Counted from the stretch's first letter, positions 1-8,699 are shown. The stretch is 64,000 nucleotides of DNA from Paeniglutamicibacter sp. Y32M11 (GCF_019285735.1 NZ_CP079107.1:310001-374000), one strand, 5' to 3'. Numbers and translations: made by a program. Notes: generated from the letters alone by a model not told the origin.

Positions 1-253
1 TGCCTGCGGTCTCCACGGAAAACGCCTGGACCTTGGAATAGGGCAGCGACGTGTAGTCGCGCTTTTTGCCCGTGAGGCCCTGAATGTTCACCGCTATGAG
101 CCGTTTGTTGGTGAAGACCACGTAGTCGCGCGCACCCTTGAAGGCGGCGAGCAGCTCCTCGCCCTGAACAAAGAGGGGAGTGATTTCGCCCGCCACATCG
201 CCGGGATTGCACGGGCTGAGCTTAAACACTGAGGCATTGTTAAAATCGATCAT
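1..253 (-). CDS. PH-like domain protein (partial, C-terminus off the window)
   Basis: The first 84 codons are visible, starting at ATG 253; the gene runs off the left edge. The translated start (MIDFNNASVFKLSP, then GEELLAAFKGARDYVVFTNKRL) resembles the bacterial PH-like fold found in short cytoplasmic proteins of Firmicutes and Actinobacteria, with the characteristic run 'hxxhxxRDxhhhTxKRhhhh' and a following GKKRDYTSLPYSKVQ that fits the next beta strands. No signal peptide or membrane segment is seen. No function is known for most members. The family assignment rests on pattern memory only. Confidence 0.6.
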   Translation of the reverse strand, partial: MIDFNNASVFKLSPCNPGDVAGEITPLFVQGEELLAAFKGARDYVVFTNKRLIAVNIQGLTGKKRDYTSLPYSKVQAFSVETAG

Positions 254-472
254 CCCCCGACCCTACCCAGTGGCAGGGAAGGTTGGGGGAGGACCGCGGT
301 GTACCAGAGCCGCGCCGAGTCGAGAGTGAGGTCTCGCTGCACAAAGCTCATGGGTGAGGCGATGAAAATGCCAGTCATGAGCCAGCGGCAATCGAGGTGC
401 CAAGCGCGCTTTTGGCCCCCAGCGTGCTTGGCTACGACAATCAGCTCGTGGAGATGGAGGCCGTGGCCCCCA

Positions 473-1495
473 TTAGCGCCAGCCGAGCCCCGGTGCCACA
501 TGCGTCAGAATCGAGGAAATGACGTGAGTGTTGTACTCGACGCCGAGCTGGTTGGGCACGGTGAGCAGTAGGGTGTCCGCCGCAGCGATCGCCTCGTCCT
601 GCGCCAACTTCTCAATCAGCTCATCCGGGGCGCCAGCGTAAGACTTACCAAAGACCGCGCGCGTTGTTGGATCGATGTTGCCCACCGAATCCGAGCTGTG
701 CCGGTCGCGGCCGAAGTATTGCCAGTCGCGCTCTTCCGTCAGGGCAAAAATGCTGCGACTGACCGAGACCCGCGGTTCCCGCTGGTGCCCGGCCTCCTTC
801 CAAGCCTCCCGGTAGAGAGCGATCTGCTCGGCCTGCTGGACATGGAAGGGCTTGCCGCTCTCGTCGTCCTTGAGCGTGGAGCTCTGCAGATTCATGCCCA
901 GTTTTGCTGCCCACACCGCGGTGGCATTGGATCCCGAACCCCACCAGATGCGCTCGAGTAGACCTGGCGAATGTGGCTCCACGCGCAGTAATCCCGGCGG
1001 GTTAGGGAACATCGGGTTGGGGCTCGGTTCCGCGAAGCCCTCGCCGGTGAGCACCTGGAGTAGGCGTTCGGTATGCCGCCGGCCCATGTCTGCGTCCGAC
1101 TCACCCGCGGCCGGGGAGAAGCCGAAGTGACGCCACCCATCGATGACCTGTTCGGGTGAGCCACGGCTGATGCCCAGCTGCAGTCGGCCGCCGGAGATGA
1201 GGTCTGCGGCGCCGGCATCCTCCGCCATGTACAGCGGGTTCTCGTAGCGCATGTCGATGACGCCGGTGCCGATCTCGATGCGGCTGGTCTTCGCCCCGAT
1301 CGCGGCGAGCAGCGGGAATGGGGAGGCGTGCTGCTGGGCGAAGTGGTGGACGCGGAAATGGGCGCCGTCCGCCCCGAGCTCCTCCGCCGCAACCGCGAGA
1401 TCGATGGCTTGGAGCAACGCGTCCGACGCGCTGCGCGTGCCAGACTGCGGGTGGTCGGTCCAATGACCGAATGATAGGAATCCGATGTTCTTCAC
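473..1495 (-). CDS. LLM-class flavin-dependent oxidoreductase (luciferase-like)
   Basis: A 340-residue protein from GTG 1495 (VKNIGFLSFGHW). The open frame continues upstream, but homologues of this subgroup begin at this residue; an alternative GTG at 1510 has an AGGAA about 11 bases upstream. The sequence is a bacterial luciferase-like TIM barrel: AADEELGADGAHFRVHHFA-type N-terminal helix, then IGTGVIDMRYENPLYMAEDAG and GGRLQLGISRGSPEQV, which are the flavin-binding strand motifs of FMN/F420-dependent monooxygenases. Substrate cannot be told. It lies 29 bases downstream of the MFS gene on the same strand, so the two are probably cotranscribed. Confidence 0.85.
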   Translation of the reverse strand: MKNIGFLSFGHWTDHPQSGTRSASDALLQAIDLAVAAEELGADGAHFRVHHFAQQHASPFPLLAAIGAKTSRIEIGTGVIDMRYENPLYMAEDAGAADLISGGRLQLGISRGSPEQVIDGWRHFGFSPAAGESDADMGRRHTERLLQVLTGEGFAEPSPNPMFPNPPGLLRVEPHSPGLLERIWWGSGSNATAVWAAKLGMNLQSSTLKDDESGKPFHVQQAEQIALYREAWKEAGHQREPRVSVSRSIFALTEERDWQYFGRDRHSSDSVGNIDPTTRAVFGKSYAGAPDELIEKLAQDEAIAAADTLLLTVPNQLGVEYNTHVISSILTHVAPGLGWR

Positions 1496-1524
1496 AATGG
1501 AGGCCAACACCGCGTTGGCGATTC

Positions 1525-2751
1525 CTATTCCGGACGGATCCGCGGCCCCGTCGGCCGTTCGGCGAGCCGCGCCGCCAAGAGGCCGCCGATGGAGAAGGCG
1601 AGCGTCGCCGCAAGCACCAGGGCTAGCGGCATGGTCCAGGAACCGGTGGCGCCATTGAGCCATCCGGCCAGCGGTGGGGCGCAGGTCGCGGCAAGATAAC
1701 CGCCGGTTTGGATGCGGGCCGACGCGCTGGCGGTGTCGGCGTTATTGTGTGCGACGCGCGGGATGATTGAGAAGATGGCGGTGAACCCGCCACCCTGGGC
1801 CACTCCGCCGATGATGGCCCAGAGCACAAAGGCCTCGGGAGCGGCAAGTAGCCCGATCGGAAGCGCCACCCAGAACATGGCGATGACCGCCGTGGCAATC
1901 CAGAGTTTGGTACGCGAGGCCAGCAGTGGCACGCCAAACGCACCGATGACTGCGGCGATTTGGAACAGTGAGGACGCTGCGCCCGACGCTGCGGCGTCCA
2001 GTCCCCGAGTGTCGGCCAGGAGCAGCGGCAACCAAGCGGTGGTGGCGAAGTAGGCGGCGGACTGACCGCAAAAGGCCAGCACCAGCAGGGAGACAACACG
2101 TCGAAAACGTCTAGTTTCGGCGGTGAGGGCGAGCTGTGCGGTCGAGGCACCGGGTCCGTTGTGGGCACCTGGAGTGGCGGATTGCTGGAGCAAGGTGATG
2201 TCGGGCGTATCCGCGCGGTCCTTGCGTAGCAGCCAGTAGAGCAGCCCCGCGGCCGTGACCACACCCCAGGCCGCGATCGCCCAGCGCCAGCCCAGTACTC
2301 CGGCCAGCGGCGCGGTGCCCAACAACGTGGCCATCGAACCGACGTTCATGGTGGCCGAGTACAGACCCGTGGCGGCGGAGATCCGTTTGAAGGGCACATC
2401 GCGGCGGATTAATACCGGAACCGCGATGTTCCCGAGGGTCATCGCCGCACCGATCACCATGGTTCCGGCCAGCACCACCGAGGCGGGTCCCAGCGAGCGG
2501 ATGATGGTTCCGGCTAGCACTCCTGCTAGACAGAGAACGATGGTGCCTTCCGGGCCAAAGCGGCGGATGCTCCGTGTGGCCAGCGGTGTCATCAGCGCAA
2601 AGAGCAGGACCGGTAATCCGGTCAGCAGACCCGCGCCGACGGCGCTGAGTCCGGTTTCGGCCTGGATGTCGGTGATCACCGCGGTGGGCGCGATGATCGG
2701 AGCGCGCAGGCTCAATGCCACAATCACGATCCCGACGATGACCCAGGGCAA
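1525..2751 (-). CDS. MFS transporter, CynX/NimT-like
   Basis: A 408-residue membrane protein with about twelve hydrophobic segments, beginning WVIVGIVIVALSLRAPIIA, followed by TGLSAVGAGLLTGLPVLLFAL, the arrangement of the CynX/NimT (cyanate or 2-nitroimidazole transporter) branch of MFS. The only in-frame start is TTG 2751; a good Shine-Dalgarno (AAGGAG, 2793-2788) lies 36 bases further upstream with no standard start codon near it, so the true N-terminus is uncertain. It diverges from a second CynX-like gene at 2904, with an operator-like palindrome between them. Substrate is unknown; export or uptake of a small organic anion is the family norm. Confidence 0.8.
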   Translation of the reverse strand: MPWVIVGIVIVALSLRAPIIAPTAVITDIQAETGLSAVGAGLLTGLPVLLFALMTPLATRSIRRFGPEGTIVLCLAGVLAGTIIRSLGPASVVLAGTMVIGAAMTLGNIAVPVLIRRDVPFKRISAATGLYSATMNVGSMATLLGTAPLAGVLGWRWAIAAWGVVTAAGLLYWLLRKDRADTPDITLLQQSATPGAHNGPGASTAQLALTAETRRFRRVVSLLVLAFCGQSAAYFATTAWLPLLLADTRGLDAAASGAASSLFQIAAVIGAFGVPLLASRTKLWIATAVIAMFWVALPIGLLAAPEAFVLWAIIGGVAQGGGFTAIFSIIPRVAHNNADTASASARIQTGGYLAATCAPPLAGWLNGATGSWTMPLALVLAATLAFSIGGLLAARLAERPTGPRIRPE

Positions 2752-2878
2752 GGTTGAGCGCGTGGCTGGGTGGCGGTGCGTGGTGGGCTCCTTCCGCGCT
2801 GTGGTCCTGAATTCAGCCTATCCGAGCCCGTGCCGGTGCTGCGGACTCGTGTGGGGAGACACGAAATTCGCCGTAACA

Positions 2879-2898
2879 AACATCAGACGTCTAATGTT
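2879..2898. promoter_or_regulatory. 20-bp palindrome, probable GntR operator
   Basis: AACATCAGACGTCTAATGTT is a near-perfect inverted repeat (one mismatched pair) centred on AGACGTCT. It lies between two divergent MFS genes and only 5 bases from the ATG at 2904. A FadR-subfamily GntR regulator is the last gene of the plus-strand operon, and such regulators bind short palindromes of this kind. Autoregulation of both transporters by it is inferred. Confidence 0.65.
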
Positions 2899-2903
2899 TA
2901 AAT

Positions 2904-4217
2904 ATGAACTCCGAGACCACTCAGCAGCCGCCCCACCCGTCGCAGGCGGTCGAGGATGTTGCAAACGAATTAGTAGAAGTTGAAGCGGCAGTCGGGGCAC
3001 CGGGAGCCAGAGTGCAGCCCGAGACGCGAAATCGCTGGGCAACAGGTGCCTTAGCGGTTGCCGCCGTGGTGCTGGTGGGACTGAACCTGCGCGCCGGAAT
3101 CGCTTCGGCGGCGCCGCTGTTCCATGACTTGGAGAACCTGCTCGGCTACGGGACGCTCGTGGCCGCACTGCTGCCCACCATCCCGGTCCTGTGCTTCGCC
3201 TTCGCCGGAGCGGGAACCGCCTGGCTGGTGAAGCACACGGGTCTTGAACGCGCGATTGCGCTCGCTCTGCTGCTGCTCACCCTGGGCCTGGGCGTGCGCG
3301 CCTTTGAATCCACCTGGCTGTTGTTGGCCGGCACCGTCTTCGGCATGTCGGGCCTGGCCATCTGCAACGTGGCCATGCCCTCGTTCATTCGGGAACACCA
3401 CGCGCGGCGCACCGCGGCCATGACCGCCACCTACACCGTCACGATGTCGGTGGGCGCGACCACCGCCGCGGCACTGAGCGTGCCGATCGCCGCGCAGCTC
3501 GGCTCCCCAACGCTCGGCTTAGCGGCCTGGGCCATCCCGGCGGGAATCGCACTGCTGGTCATCGTGCCGCTGGCCTGGCGCGGTAGCCGCGTCGCTGGCC
3601 CCACGGCGCCACATATCTCCCCTTGGCCCATGCTTGGCACCCGCAAGGGCCTGCTTTTCACCTCGGTTTTCGCGGTCCAGGCGCTGCTGGTGTACACACT
3701 ATTGAGCTGGTTGCCGCACATCCTTATCTCGCGCGGGCTTGATCCGGCCACTGCCGGCTTCATGCTCGGTCTGGTCCAGGCCGTCAGCATCCCCACCGTG
3801 GTGTTGTTGCTGTGGATGGCCTCGAAGCCGCGGCTCCTGCGACCGGCCTTCATACTGACCTGTGCGTGCTCGCTCGCCGGGTTTAGCGCCCTGTTGGTAC
3901 TTCCGGTGACACTCTCGATCGTGCCCGCGGTGCTGATCGGCCTGGGATTCGGGATTTTCCCGTTGGTGATGCTGATGATCAGCCGCAGCGGCGAGAGCGC
4001 CGCGGAAACCACCGCGCTATCCACCCTGGCCCAGTCCGTCGGATACCTCATCGCCGCCACCGGGCCGTTCGGGCTCGGCTTGTTGCAGGGTGTTCTGGGT
4101 TCCTGGAGCGTCCCGCTGGTGATCCTTATCGGGTTCTCTGCGCTGCAGTTTGTTCTGGGTTACCGGCTCGGTGGCAGCGGGCGCAAAGCGAACGTCCCGG
4201 CGCAGGTGCGCTCATGA
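2904..4217 (+). CDS. MFS transporter, CynX/NimT-like
   Basis: A 437-residue protein with about twelve membrane segments; the first is WATGALAVAAVVLVGLNLRA after a 45-residue charged N-terminal tail. It shares the CynX/NimT pattern LNLRAGIASAAPLF with the divergent transporter at 1525-2751 (LSLRAPIIAPTAVI), so the two are related. Start choice is open: ATG 2904 lies 5 bases after the operator palindrome and would need a nearly leaderless transcript, whereas GTG 3012 (VQPETRNRWA) has GGGAG five bases upstream. The stop overlaps the GntR gene start by four bases (ATGA), so the two genes are translationally coupled. Confidence 0.82.
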   Translation: MNSETTQQPPHPSQAVEDVANELVEVEAAVGAPGARVQPETRNRWATGALAVAAVVLVGLNLRAGIASAAPLFHDLENLLGYGTLVAALLPTIPVLCFAFAGAGTAWLVKHTGLERAIALALLLLTLGLGVRAFESTWLLLAGTVFGMSGLAICNVAMPSFIREHHARRTAAMTATYTVTMSVGATTAAALSVPIAAQLGSPTLGLAAWAIPAGIALLVIVPLAWRGSRVAGPTAPHISPWPMLGTRKGLLFTSVFAVQALLVYTLLSWLPHILISRGLDPATAGFMLGLVQAVSIPTVVLLLWMASKPRLLRPAFILTCACSLAGFSALLVLPVTLSIVPAVLIGLGFGIFPLVMLMISRSGESAAETTALSTLAQSVGYLIAATGPFGLGLLQGVLGSWSVPLVILIGFSALQFVLGYRLGGSGRKANVPAQVRS

Positions 4218-4894
4218 GTACCCCGGTGGTGCGGCCCCCGCTGGCCGACGAAGTTGTCGCTAGGCTGCGCGACGCCGTCTCCTCGGGCCGCTGGGGAGTG
4301 GGGGAGAAGATTCCCTCCGAGCCTGAGCTGGTGGCCGAATACGGAGTTTCTCGTGGGACCCTGCGCGAGGCGGTCAAGGCGCTCGCCCATGCCGGTTTGT
4401 TCGAGGTCCTGCGCGGGGACGGAACCTATGTGCGCGCCACCAGCGAGATCAGCGGCACCGCCCAGCGGGTCTATCGTGAGCACCTAGACGAAGACGTTCT
4501 GCAGGTGCGCTTCGCTCTTGATACTCAGGCCGCTCGGCTCGCTGCCGGCTCGGCGGACACCGCGGTGATCGCCGAGCTGCGGGTGTTGTTGGCGAAACGA
4601 CGCGAAAGCTGGATATCGGGTGATTACGAAGCGTGGTCGGCGGCCGATTGGGAATTCCACCTGCTGGTGGCGCACGCCTCGGGTAATTCACTGTTGCATG
4701 AACTCTACGAAAGTTTCGGCGATGTCTTCCACGGGACCAAGATGGTCCAGCGGCTGGAAGCAGGCTTTGACGGGGCACTGGCCACCGGGCATGAGGAACT
4801 GCTGGATGCGATCGAGGCCGGCGACGGCGAGGCCGCGGTGCATACAGTGATCGCCAACCTCGACTACTGCATGGGGTGGATGCCCGGGAAATAG
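4214..4894 (+). CDS. FadR-subfamily GntR transcriptional regulator
   Basis: A 226-residue regulator. Residues about 8-70 form the winged helix-turn-helix (VGEKIPSEPELVAEYGVSRG, then TLREAVKALAHAGLFEVLRG and a DGTYV wing), followed by an all-helical FCD domain with metal-ligand-type residues (FALDTQAARLAA, WEFHLLVAHASGN, GHEELLDAI). FCD regulators sense small carboxylates. The start overlaps the preceding MFS gene by four bases, and the 20-bp palindrome at 2879 is the obvious binding site. It probably represses both divergent transporters in the absence of their substrate. Confidence 0.88.
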   Translation: MSTPVVRPPLADEVVARLRDAVSSGRWGVGEKIPSEPELVAEYGVSRGTLREAVKALAHAGLFEVLRGDGTYVRATSEISGTAQRVYREHLDEDVLQVRFALDTQAARLAAGSADTAVIAELRVLLAKRRESWISGDYEAWSAADWEFHLLVAHASGNSLLHELYESFGDVFHGTKMVQRLEAGFDGALATGHEELLDAIEAGDGEAAVHTVIANLDYCMGWMPGK

Positions 4895-4897
4895 CAG

Positions 4898-4946
4898 TGC
4901 CGGCGGCGGTGCGTGGGGCACAAGATGCCACCGTTCGCCGCCGGCA
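4898..4946. terminator. Bidirectional hairpin between gntR and the aldehyde dehydrogenase gene
   Basis: Perfect 11-bp arms, TGCCGGCGGCG (4898-4908) and CGCCGCCGGCA (4936-4946), between convergent genes. A weaker inner GGTG/CCACC pairing shortens the loop. There is no clear T-run on either side. Confidence 0.6.
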
Positions 4947-4953
4947 TTGATTG

Positions 4954-6411
4954 CTAGAAGGGATAAACCGGGACCTGGGGGCTGATGGTGATCCATTGAG
5001 TTTCGGTGAAGGCCTCGATATTGGCGCCCGGACCGCCGAGCCTCGAACCGGTACCGGAGGCGCCGACGCCACCGAAGGGTGCGTTGGCCTCGTCCGCGAC
5101 GGTCATCTCATTAATATGGATCTTGCCCGAGTGGATCCGGTCGGCTATTTTCATGGCCTCTCCCACGTCTCCAATGATGGAGACCGAGAGTCCATATTCG
5201 GAGGCGTTGGCGAGCTCGATGGCCTCGTCGATGGTGGCCACCTTCAGTACCGGGGCGACGGGACCGAAGATCTCTTGGTTCCAGGCGGACATGTCCGCGG
5301 TGAGGTCGCAGAGCACGGTGGGCCGGTAAAACTGCCCATCGTAGGTCCCGCCGGCGGCCAAGGTGGCGCCTGCCCCGACGGTGCCCTCAACGATGGATCG
5401 GATGCCCTCGAGCTGGCGTGAATCGATGATCGGGCCCAGATGCACGGGGCCCGCAGAGGGGTCTCCGACCACGAGGGCCTCGGCGCGATCGGATAGTTTC
5501 CGGACATACTCGTCGTGCAAATCCGCGTGGACGATGTGGCGGCCGGTGCTCATGCAGATCTGGCCCTGGTGGAAGAAGGAACCCATTGCGCCGACCCCGG
5601 CCGCAAGGTCTAGGTCTGCGCCGGGGAGCACGATCAGGACGTTATTGCCGCCGAGCTCCAGGTGCGTGCGCTTTAGGTTTCTTGCCCCGGCCTCGCCAAC
5701 GTGGCGGCCGGCGGCGGTGGAGCCGGTGAAGGACACCACTCGCACCTCGGGCGCCTCAACGGTGGCGGCCCCGACATCTCCGCCGCCGGGCAGGTATTGC
5801 AGCACGCCGGCAGGCAGCCCGGCCTCCTCGAAGATCCGAGCGATGAGCGCCCCGCCCACCACGGAGGTGCGGGGGTCGGGCTTGAGCAGCACCGCGTTGC
5901 CCAGAGCGAGGGCGGGGGCGACCGAACGCATGGCCAGCAGCAGTGGGAAGTTGAAGGGCGCGATCACGGAGACCACGCCGGCGGGAACCCGGCGGGCGAT
6001 GGACCAGTGTGGGGCGTCGGAGGGCAGATATTCGCCGTGCGGGTGGGTGGGAAGCGCGGAGGCCTCGAAGCACTCGTTGGCCGAGTAGTAGACCTCCATG
6101 GCGGCCTTGTCGGGGATTGATCCCGTTTCCGTCACGACCCAGTGGATCAGCTCCTCGGCGTGGGCCTGGAGCAGGTCACCGGCCTTGCGGAGGACCGTTG
6201 CCCGCTCGGTGGGTTTGACCGCGGCCCACAGTTTCTGGGCCGAGGCCGCCCGCTTGGCGGCCGCGTGGACGTCGTCGGGTGTGGAGAACCCGATGCTGGC
6301 GATGGTTTCGCCCGTCGAAGGGTTGCTCACCTCTTGGGTTCCGCCGCGGCCCTCGCGCCACTCATTGGAGTAGATCTTGCCGGTCCAGATTGATTTCTCG
6401 AGCACTGACAT
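4954..6411 (-). CDS. Aldehyde dehydrogenase, benzaldehyde dehydrogenase type
   Basis: A 485-residue NAD(P)-dependent aldehyde dehydrogenase that oxidises an aldehyde to the acid. Visible family residues are Asn154 (APFNFP), Lys177 (LLKPDP), general base Glu252 (LELGGNN) and nucleophile Cys286 (GQICMST); the C-terminal EIFGPVAPV and GLSVSI motifs are also present. The overall pattern is closest to the XylC/AreC benzaldehyde dehydrogenases I remember, but vanillin or another aromatic aldehyde is possible. It follows the alcohol dehydrogenase by 26 bases on the same strand, so the pair would convert an aromatic alcohol to the carboxylic acid in two steps. Confidence 0.85.
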   Translation of the reverse strand: MSVLEKSIWTGKIYSNEWREGRGGTQEVSNPSTGETIASIGFSTPDDVHAAAKRAASAQKLWAAVKPTERATVLRKAGDLLQAHAEELIHWVVTETGSIPDKAAMEVYYSANECFEASALPTHPHGEYLPSDAPHWSIARRVPAGVVSVIAPFNFPLLLAMRSVAPALALGNAVLLKPDPRTSVVGGALIARIFEEAGLPAGVLQYLPGGGDVGAATVEAPEVRVVSFTGSTAAGRHVGEAGARNLKRTHLELGGNNVLIVLPGADLDLAAGVGAMGSFFHQGQICMSTGRHIVHADLHDEYVRKLSDRAEALVVGDPSAGPVHLGPIIDSRQLEGIRSIVEGTVGAGATLAAGGTYDGQFYRPTVLCDLTADMSAWNQEIFGPVAPVLKVATIDEAIELANASEYGLSVSIIGDVGEAMKIADRIHSGKIHINEMTVADEANAPFGGVGASGTGSRLGGPGANIEAFTETQWITISPQVPVYPF

Positions 6412-6437
6412 GGTGTTCCTTTCGGGTCGGTGGTCTT

Positions 6438-7538
6438 TCAGAAGACGAGGATTGGTTTGATGACGTCGCCGGATGCCGAGGCGTCGAAGGCGTCGTTGAT
6501 CTGCTCAAACGGGAAGGTCTTGGTCAGTTTCTCCAGCGGAAACTTTCCCAGCTTCCACAGCGCGATTAATTGGGGGATGAACACCTGCGGGACGGAGTCG
6601 CCTTCGATGATGGTGCGGAAACTCCACCCCTTCAACAGGGAACCGCCGACCTCGAAGGAAACCTCTGTGCCCGGGGCGGGGGCGCCGACCAGGGCCACAG
6701 TGCCACCGATGCCCAGGATGTCTGCGGCCTGGCGGAGCACTGCCGGGATGCCGGTGGTGTCCAGCGTGTAGTCCATGCCCCGCTCTCCGGTGATGCGGGC
6801 GATTTCCGCGGCCACATCGGCGGTGCGGCTGTTGATGGTGTGGGTGGCACCCAGCTCCTTCGCCGTGGCCAGGCGTGCGTCGATGATGTCGACGGCAATG
6901 ATGGTGGTTGCCCCGACGGCCGCGGCCGCCATGAGCGCGGCGGATCCCACGGCACCGGTGCCGAAAACAGCGATGGAGGAGCCCGCGCGGACCTCGAGAG
7001 AGTTGATGACGGCACCGGCGCCGGTCTGGAGTCCGCAGCCCAGCGGACCCAGCAGTTCAAGGGGAAGATCGTTGTCGACCTTCACCACGCTGCGCGCCGC
7101 GACATTGACGTGGGTGGCGAAGGATGACTGGCCGAAGAAGTGGGAGGAGACGGCCGTCCCTTGCGCGGAGAGCGCCGTGGATCCGTCGGTGCGGGTTCCG
7201 GCGAAGTTGCGGCCGAAGAAATCGGCGCAGTATGCCGGGCGCCCAGTCAAGCACTGTTCGCAGATTCCGCAGGAGTTCGCCGAGAGCACCACGGAGTCCC
7301 CGGGGCGCACGGAGGCGACCATGGAACCGACTGCTTCGACCACCCCGGAGCCTTCGTGACCGAGCACCGCCGGCAACGGCGTGGGATAGACCTGGTCGCG
7401 CACGATGGCATCGGTGTGGCAAACACCCGTGGCCACCAATTTGACCCGCACCTCGTCGGGACGCAGGTCATCGAGCTCGAGTTCGCGAAGTTCGAAGGGA
7501 ACACGTGGGGCGGTGGCGACTGCGGCGGTGATTTTCAT
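6438..7538 (-). CDS. Zinc-dependent alcohol dehydrogenase, aryl/benzyl alcohol type
   Basis: A 366-residue medium-chain dehydrogenase starting at ATG 7538 (MKITAAVATA) behind an AGGAG. The open frame extends further upstream but without a better start. Catalytic zinc ligands are Cys40 (GVCHTD), His61-Glu62 (GHEGSG) and Cys168 (LGCGLQTG); the structural zinc site is Cys90, Cys93, Cys96 and Cys104. The nucleotide-binding loop is GTGAVG (193-198), with Asp217 favouring NAD. The pattern matches benzyl/aryl-alcohol dehydrogenases (XylB/AreB). It heads the two-gene operon with the aldehyde dehydrogenase, divergent from an AraC regulator. Confidence 0.88.
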   Translation of the reverse strand: MKITAAVATAPRVPFELRELELDDLRPDEVRVKLVATGVCHTDAIVRDQVYPTPLPAVLGHEGSGVVEAVGSMVASVRPGDSVVLSANSCGICEQCLTGRPAYCADFFGRNFAGTRTDGSTALSAQGTAVSSHFFGQSSFATHVNVAARSVVKVDNDLPLELLGPLGCGLQTGAGAVINSLEVRAGSSIAVFGTGAVGSAALMAAAAVGATTIIAVDIIDARLATAKELGATHTINSRTADVAAEIARITGERGMDYTLDTTGIPAVLRQAADILGIGGTVALVGAPAPGTEVSFEVGGSLLKGWSFRTIIEGDSVPQVFIPQLIALWKLGKFPLEKLTKTFPFEQINDAFDASASGDVIKPILVF

Positions 7539-7615
7539 GCTGGTGGTGACTCCTGGATGCGTGTCTGCGGCGTGAAATGCCTTCGGGATCCGGAGGATCC
7601 GTGGGTGATGAGCTT

Positions 7616-7672
7616 TGTATACTGTGACACGGGACATACTGGACGCGGTTGTCGAATTGCGACATCGCAATT
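7616..7672. promoter_or_regulatory. Divergent promoter region with perfect 8-2-8 palindrome
   Basis: AATTGCGACATCGCAATT (7655-7672) is a perfect inverted repeat with a 2-bp centre, in the 177-bp gap between the alcohol dehydrogenase (minus) and AraC gene (plus). A minus-strand -10-like TATACA lies at 7621-7616, so the palindrome falls just upstream of the expected -35 region for the dehydrogenase operon, suited to an activator. That the neighbouring AraC protein binds here is inference; AraC proteins more often use direct repeats. Confidence 0.55.
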
Positions 7673-7715
7673 GTCCATCCACGCCAACGTGGCCATTGGA
7701 GAGCAGGTACTGAGG

Positions 7716-8627
7716 ATGAGCGCTGGAACGGTGGCAGAAGACTGGCACCACGACATGGCATCGAGGTTCGTGGGGCTTGAAGTCGAAGCGGTCGGGCCCT
7801 CCAGCGAGCTAGCCAGAGGGAGCGTCTCGTCCACCGACCTCGGTGGCGTGAAGATCTTCGGCATCTCGGGTTCGCCCCAGCAGCTGGTGCGCTCCGCGGC
7901 TACGGCTCGCCGCTTGCCCGCGGAGTCCCTCAAGGTGTGCGCCGTGCGCCGAGGCCGCGGTATTATCGAGCAATCCGGCCGCGAGGTGGTGGTTGGGCCC
8001 GGTGAATTCACCGTGTACGACACCTCGTTGCCGTATCGAATCACGTGGCCGGACTCATTTGAGTGTGATGTCATGACGGCGCCCGCTGCGGCCACCGGCG
8101 TTCAGGTTGCCTCGCTCACCGGTGTCGACGCGCGGACATGGTCCACTCGCACGGGAACCGGAGCGATGTTGCTGAGATTCATGAAGGACTGTGCCGCCAT
8201 GCCGGCGCCAAGCGCCGTGGCCCGGGAACATCTGGGCTCAGCCGGGGTCTCCCTGCTCACCGGAGTGCTGCTCAGTGATTTTGAACCGGTGGCCGAGGGC
8301 GCCGGGGACCTCTTCCGCAGACAGGTCGAGGCATATGTCGCTCGTTTCCTCCGCGACCCTCGACTGGACCTTGCCGCTATCGCCGCGGCGCATCGGGTCT
8401 CCGTGCGCACGCTTCAGCGAACGTTCGCCGGAACCGGCAGGGGGCTGAGTGGACTCATTCGTCTCCGGCGCCTCGAGGCAGTTCGCCGAGACCTGATCGA
8501 CCCGCGTCTTGCGCATCATACGATCGCCGAGATCGCTGCAGCGTGGTGCTTGCACGACGCCCAATGGCTCGCCAAGGCGTTTAAGGCGGAATTCGATGTG
8601 TCTCCCTCGGAGTTCCGCCGATCCTGA
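7716..8627 (+). CDS. AraC-family transcriptional regulator
   Basis: A 303-residue regulator from ATG 7716 (CTGAGG just upstream); the much longer frame reaching to 7140 is antisense to the dehydrogenase gene and not credible. The N-terminal two-thirds match the AraC_binding_2 cupin-like sensor (LKVCAVRRGRGIIEQSGREV, then GPGEFTVYDTSLPYRITWP). The last hundred residues hold the double helix-turn-helix, LDLAAIAAAHRVSVRTLQRT and HHTIAEIAAAWCLHDAQWLA followed by KAFKAEFDVSPSEFRRS. Regulators with this sensor commonly control aromatic or nitrile catabolism, which fits the divergent alcohol/aldehyde dehydrogenase operon. Confidence 0.9.
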   Translation: MSAGTVAEDWHHDMASRFVGLEVEAVGPSSELARGSVSSTDLGGVKIFGISGSPQQLVRSAATARRLPAESLKVCAVRRGRGIIEQSGREVVVGPGEFTVYDTSLPYRITWPDSFECDVMTAPAAATGVQVASLTGVDARTWSTRTGTGAMLLRFMKDCAAMPAPSAVAREHLGSAGVSLLTGVLLSDFEPVAEGAGDLFRRQVEAYVARFLRDPRLDLAAIAAAHRVSVRTLQRTFAGTGRGLSGLIRLRRLEAVRRDLIDPRLAHHTIAEIAAAWCLHDAQWLAKAFKAEFDVSPSEFRRS

Positions 8628-8674
8628 TCGGTCAGTCGGCTAAACCGACTCCGGCATTGGCGATGCGCGGGCCC

Positions 8675-8699
8675 GCCGGTCATGCCGGCCTCGCTTTTT
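8675..8699 (+). terminator. Rho-independent terminator after the AraC gene
   Basis: GCCGG (8675-8679), 5-base loop, CCGGC (8685-8689), then a CTCGCTTTTT tail. A second small hairpin (AGTCGG/CCGACT, 8634-8650) lies right after the stop codon. Confidence 0.55.

Noticed and set aside
7140-7715. N-terminal extension of the AraC frame by 192 codons
   Set aside because: It runs antisense over the alcohol dehydrogenase gene and is low-complexity Gly/Arg/His-rich; the start at ATG 7716 has a ribosome binding site and the family sequence begins there.
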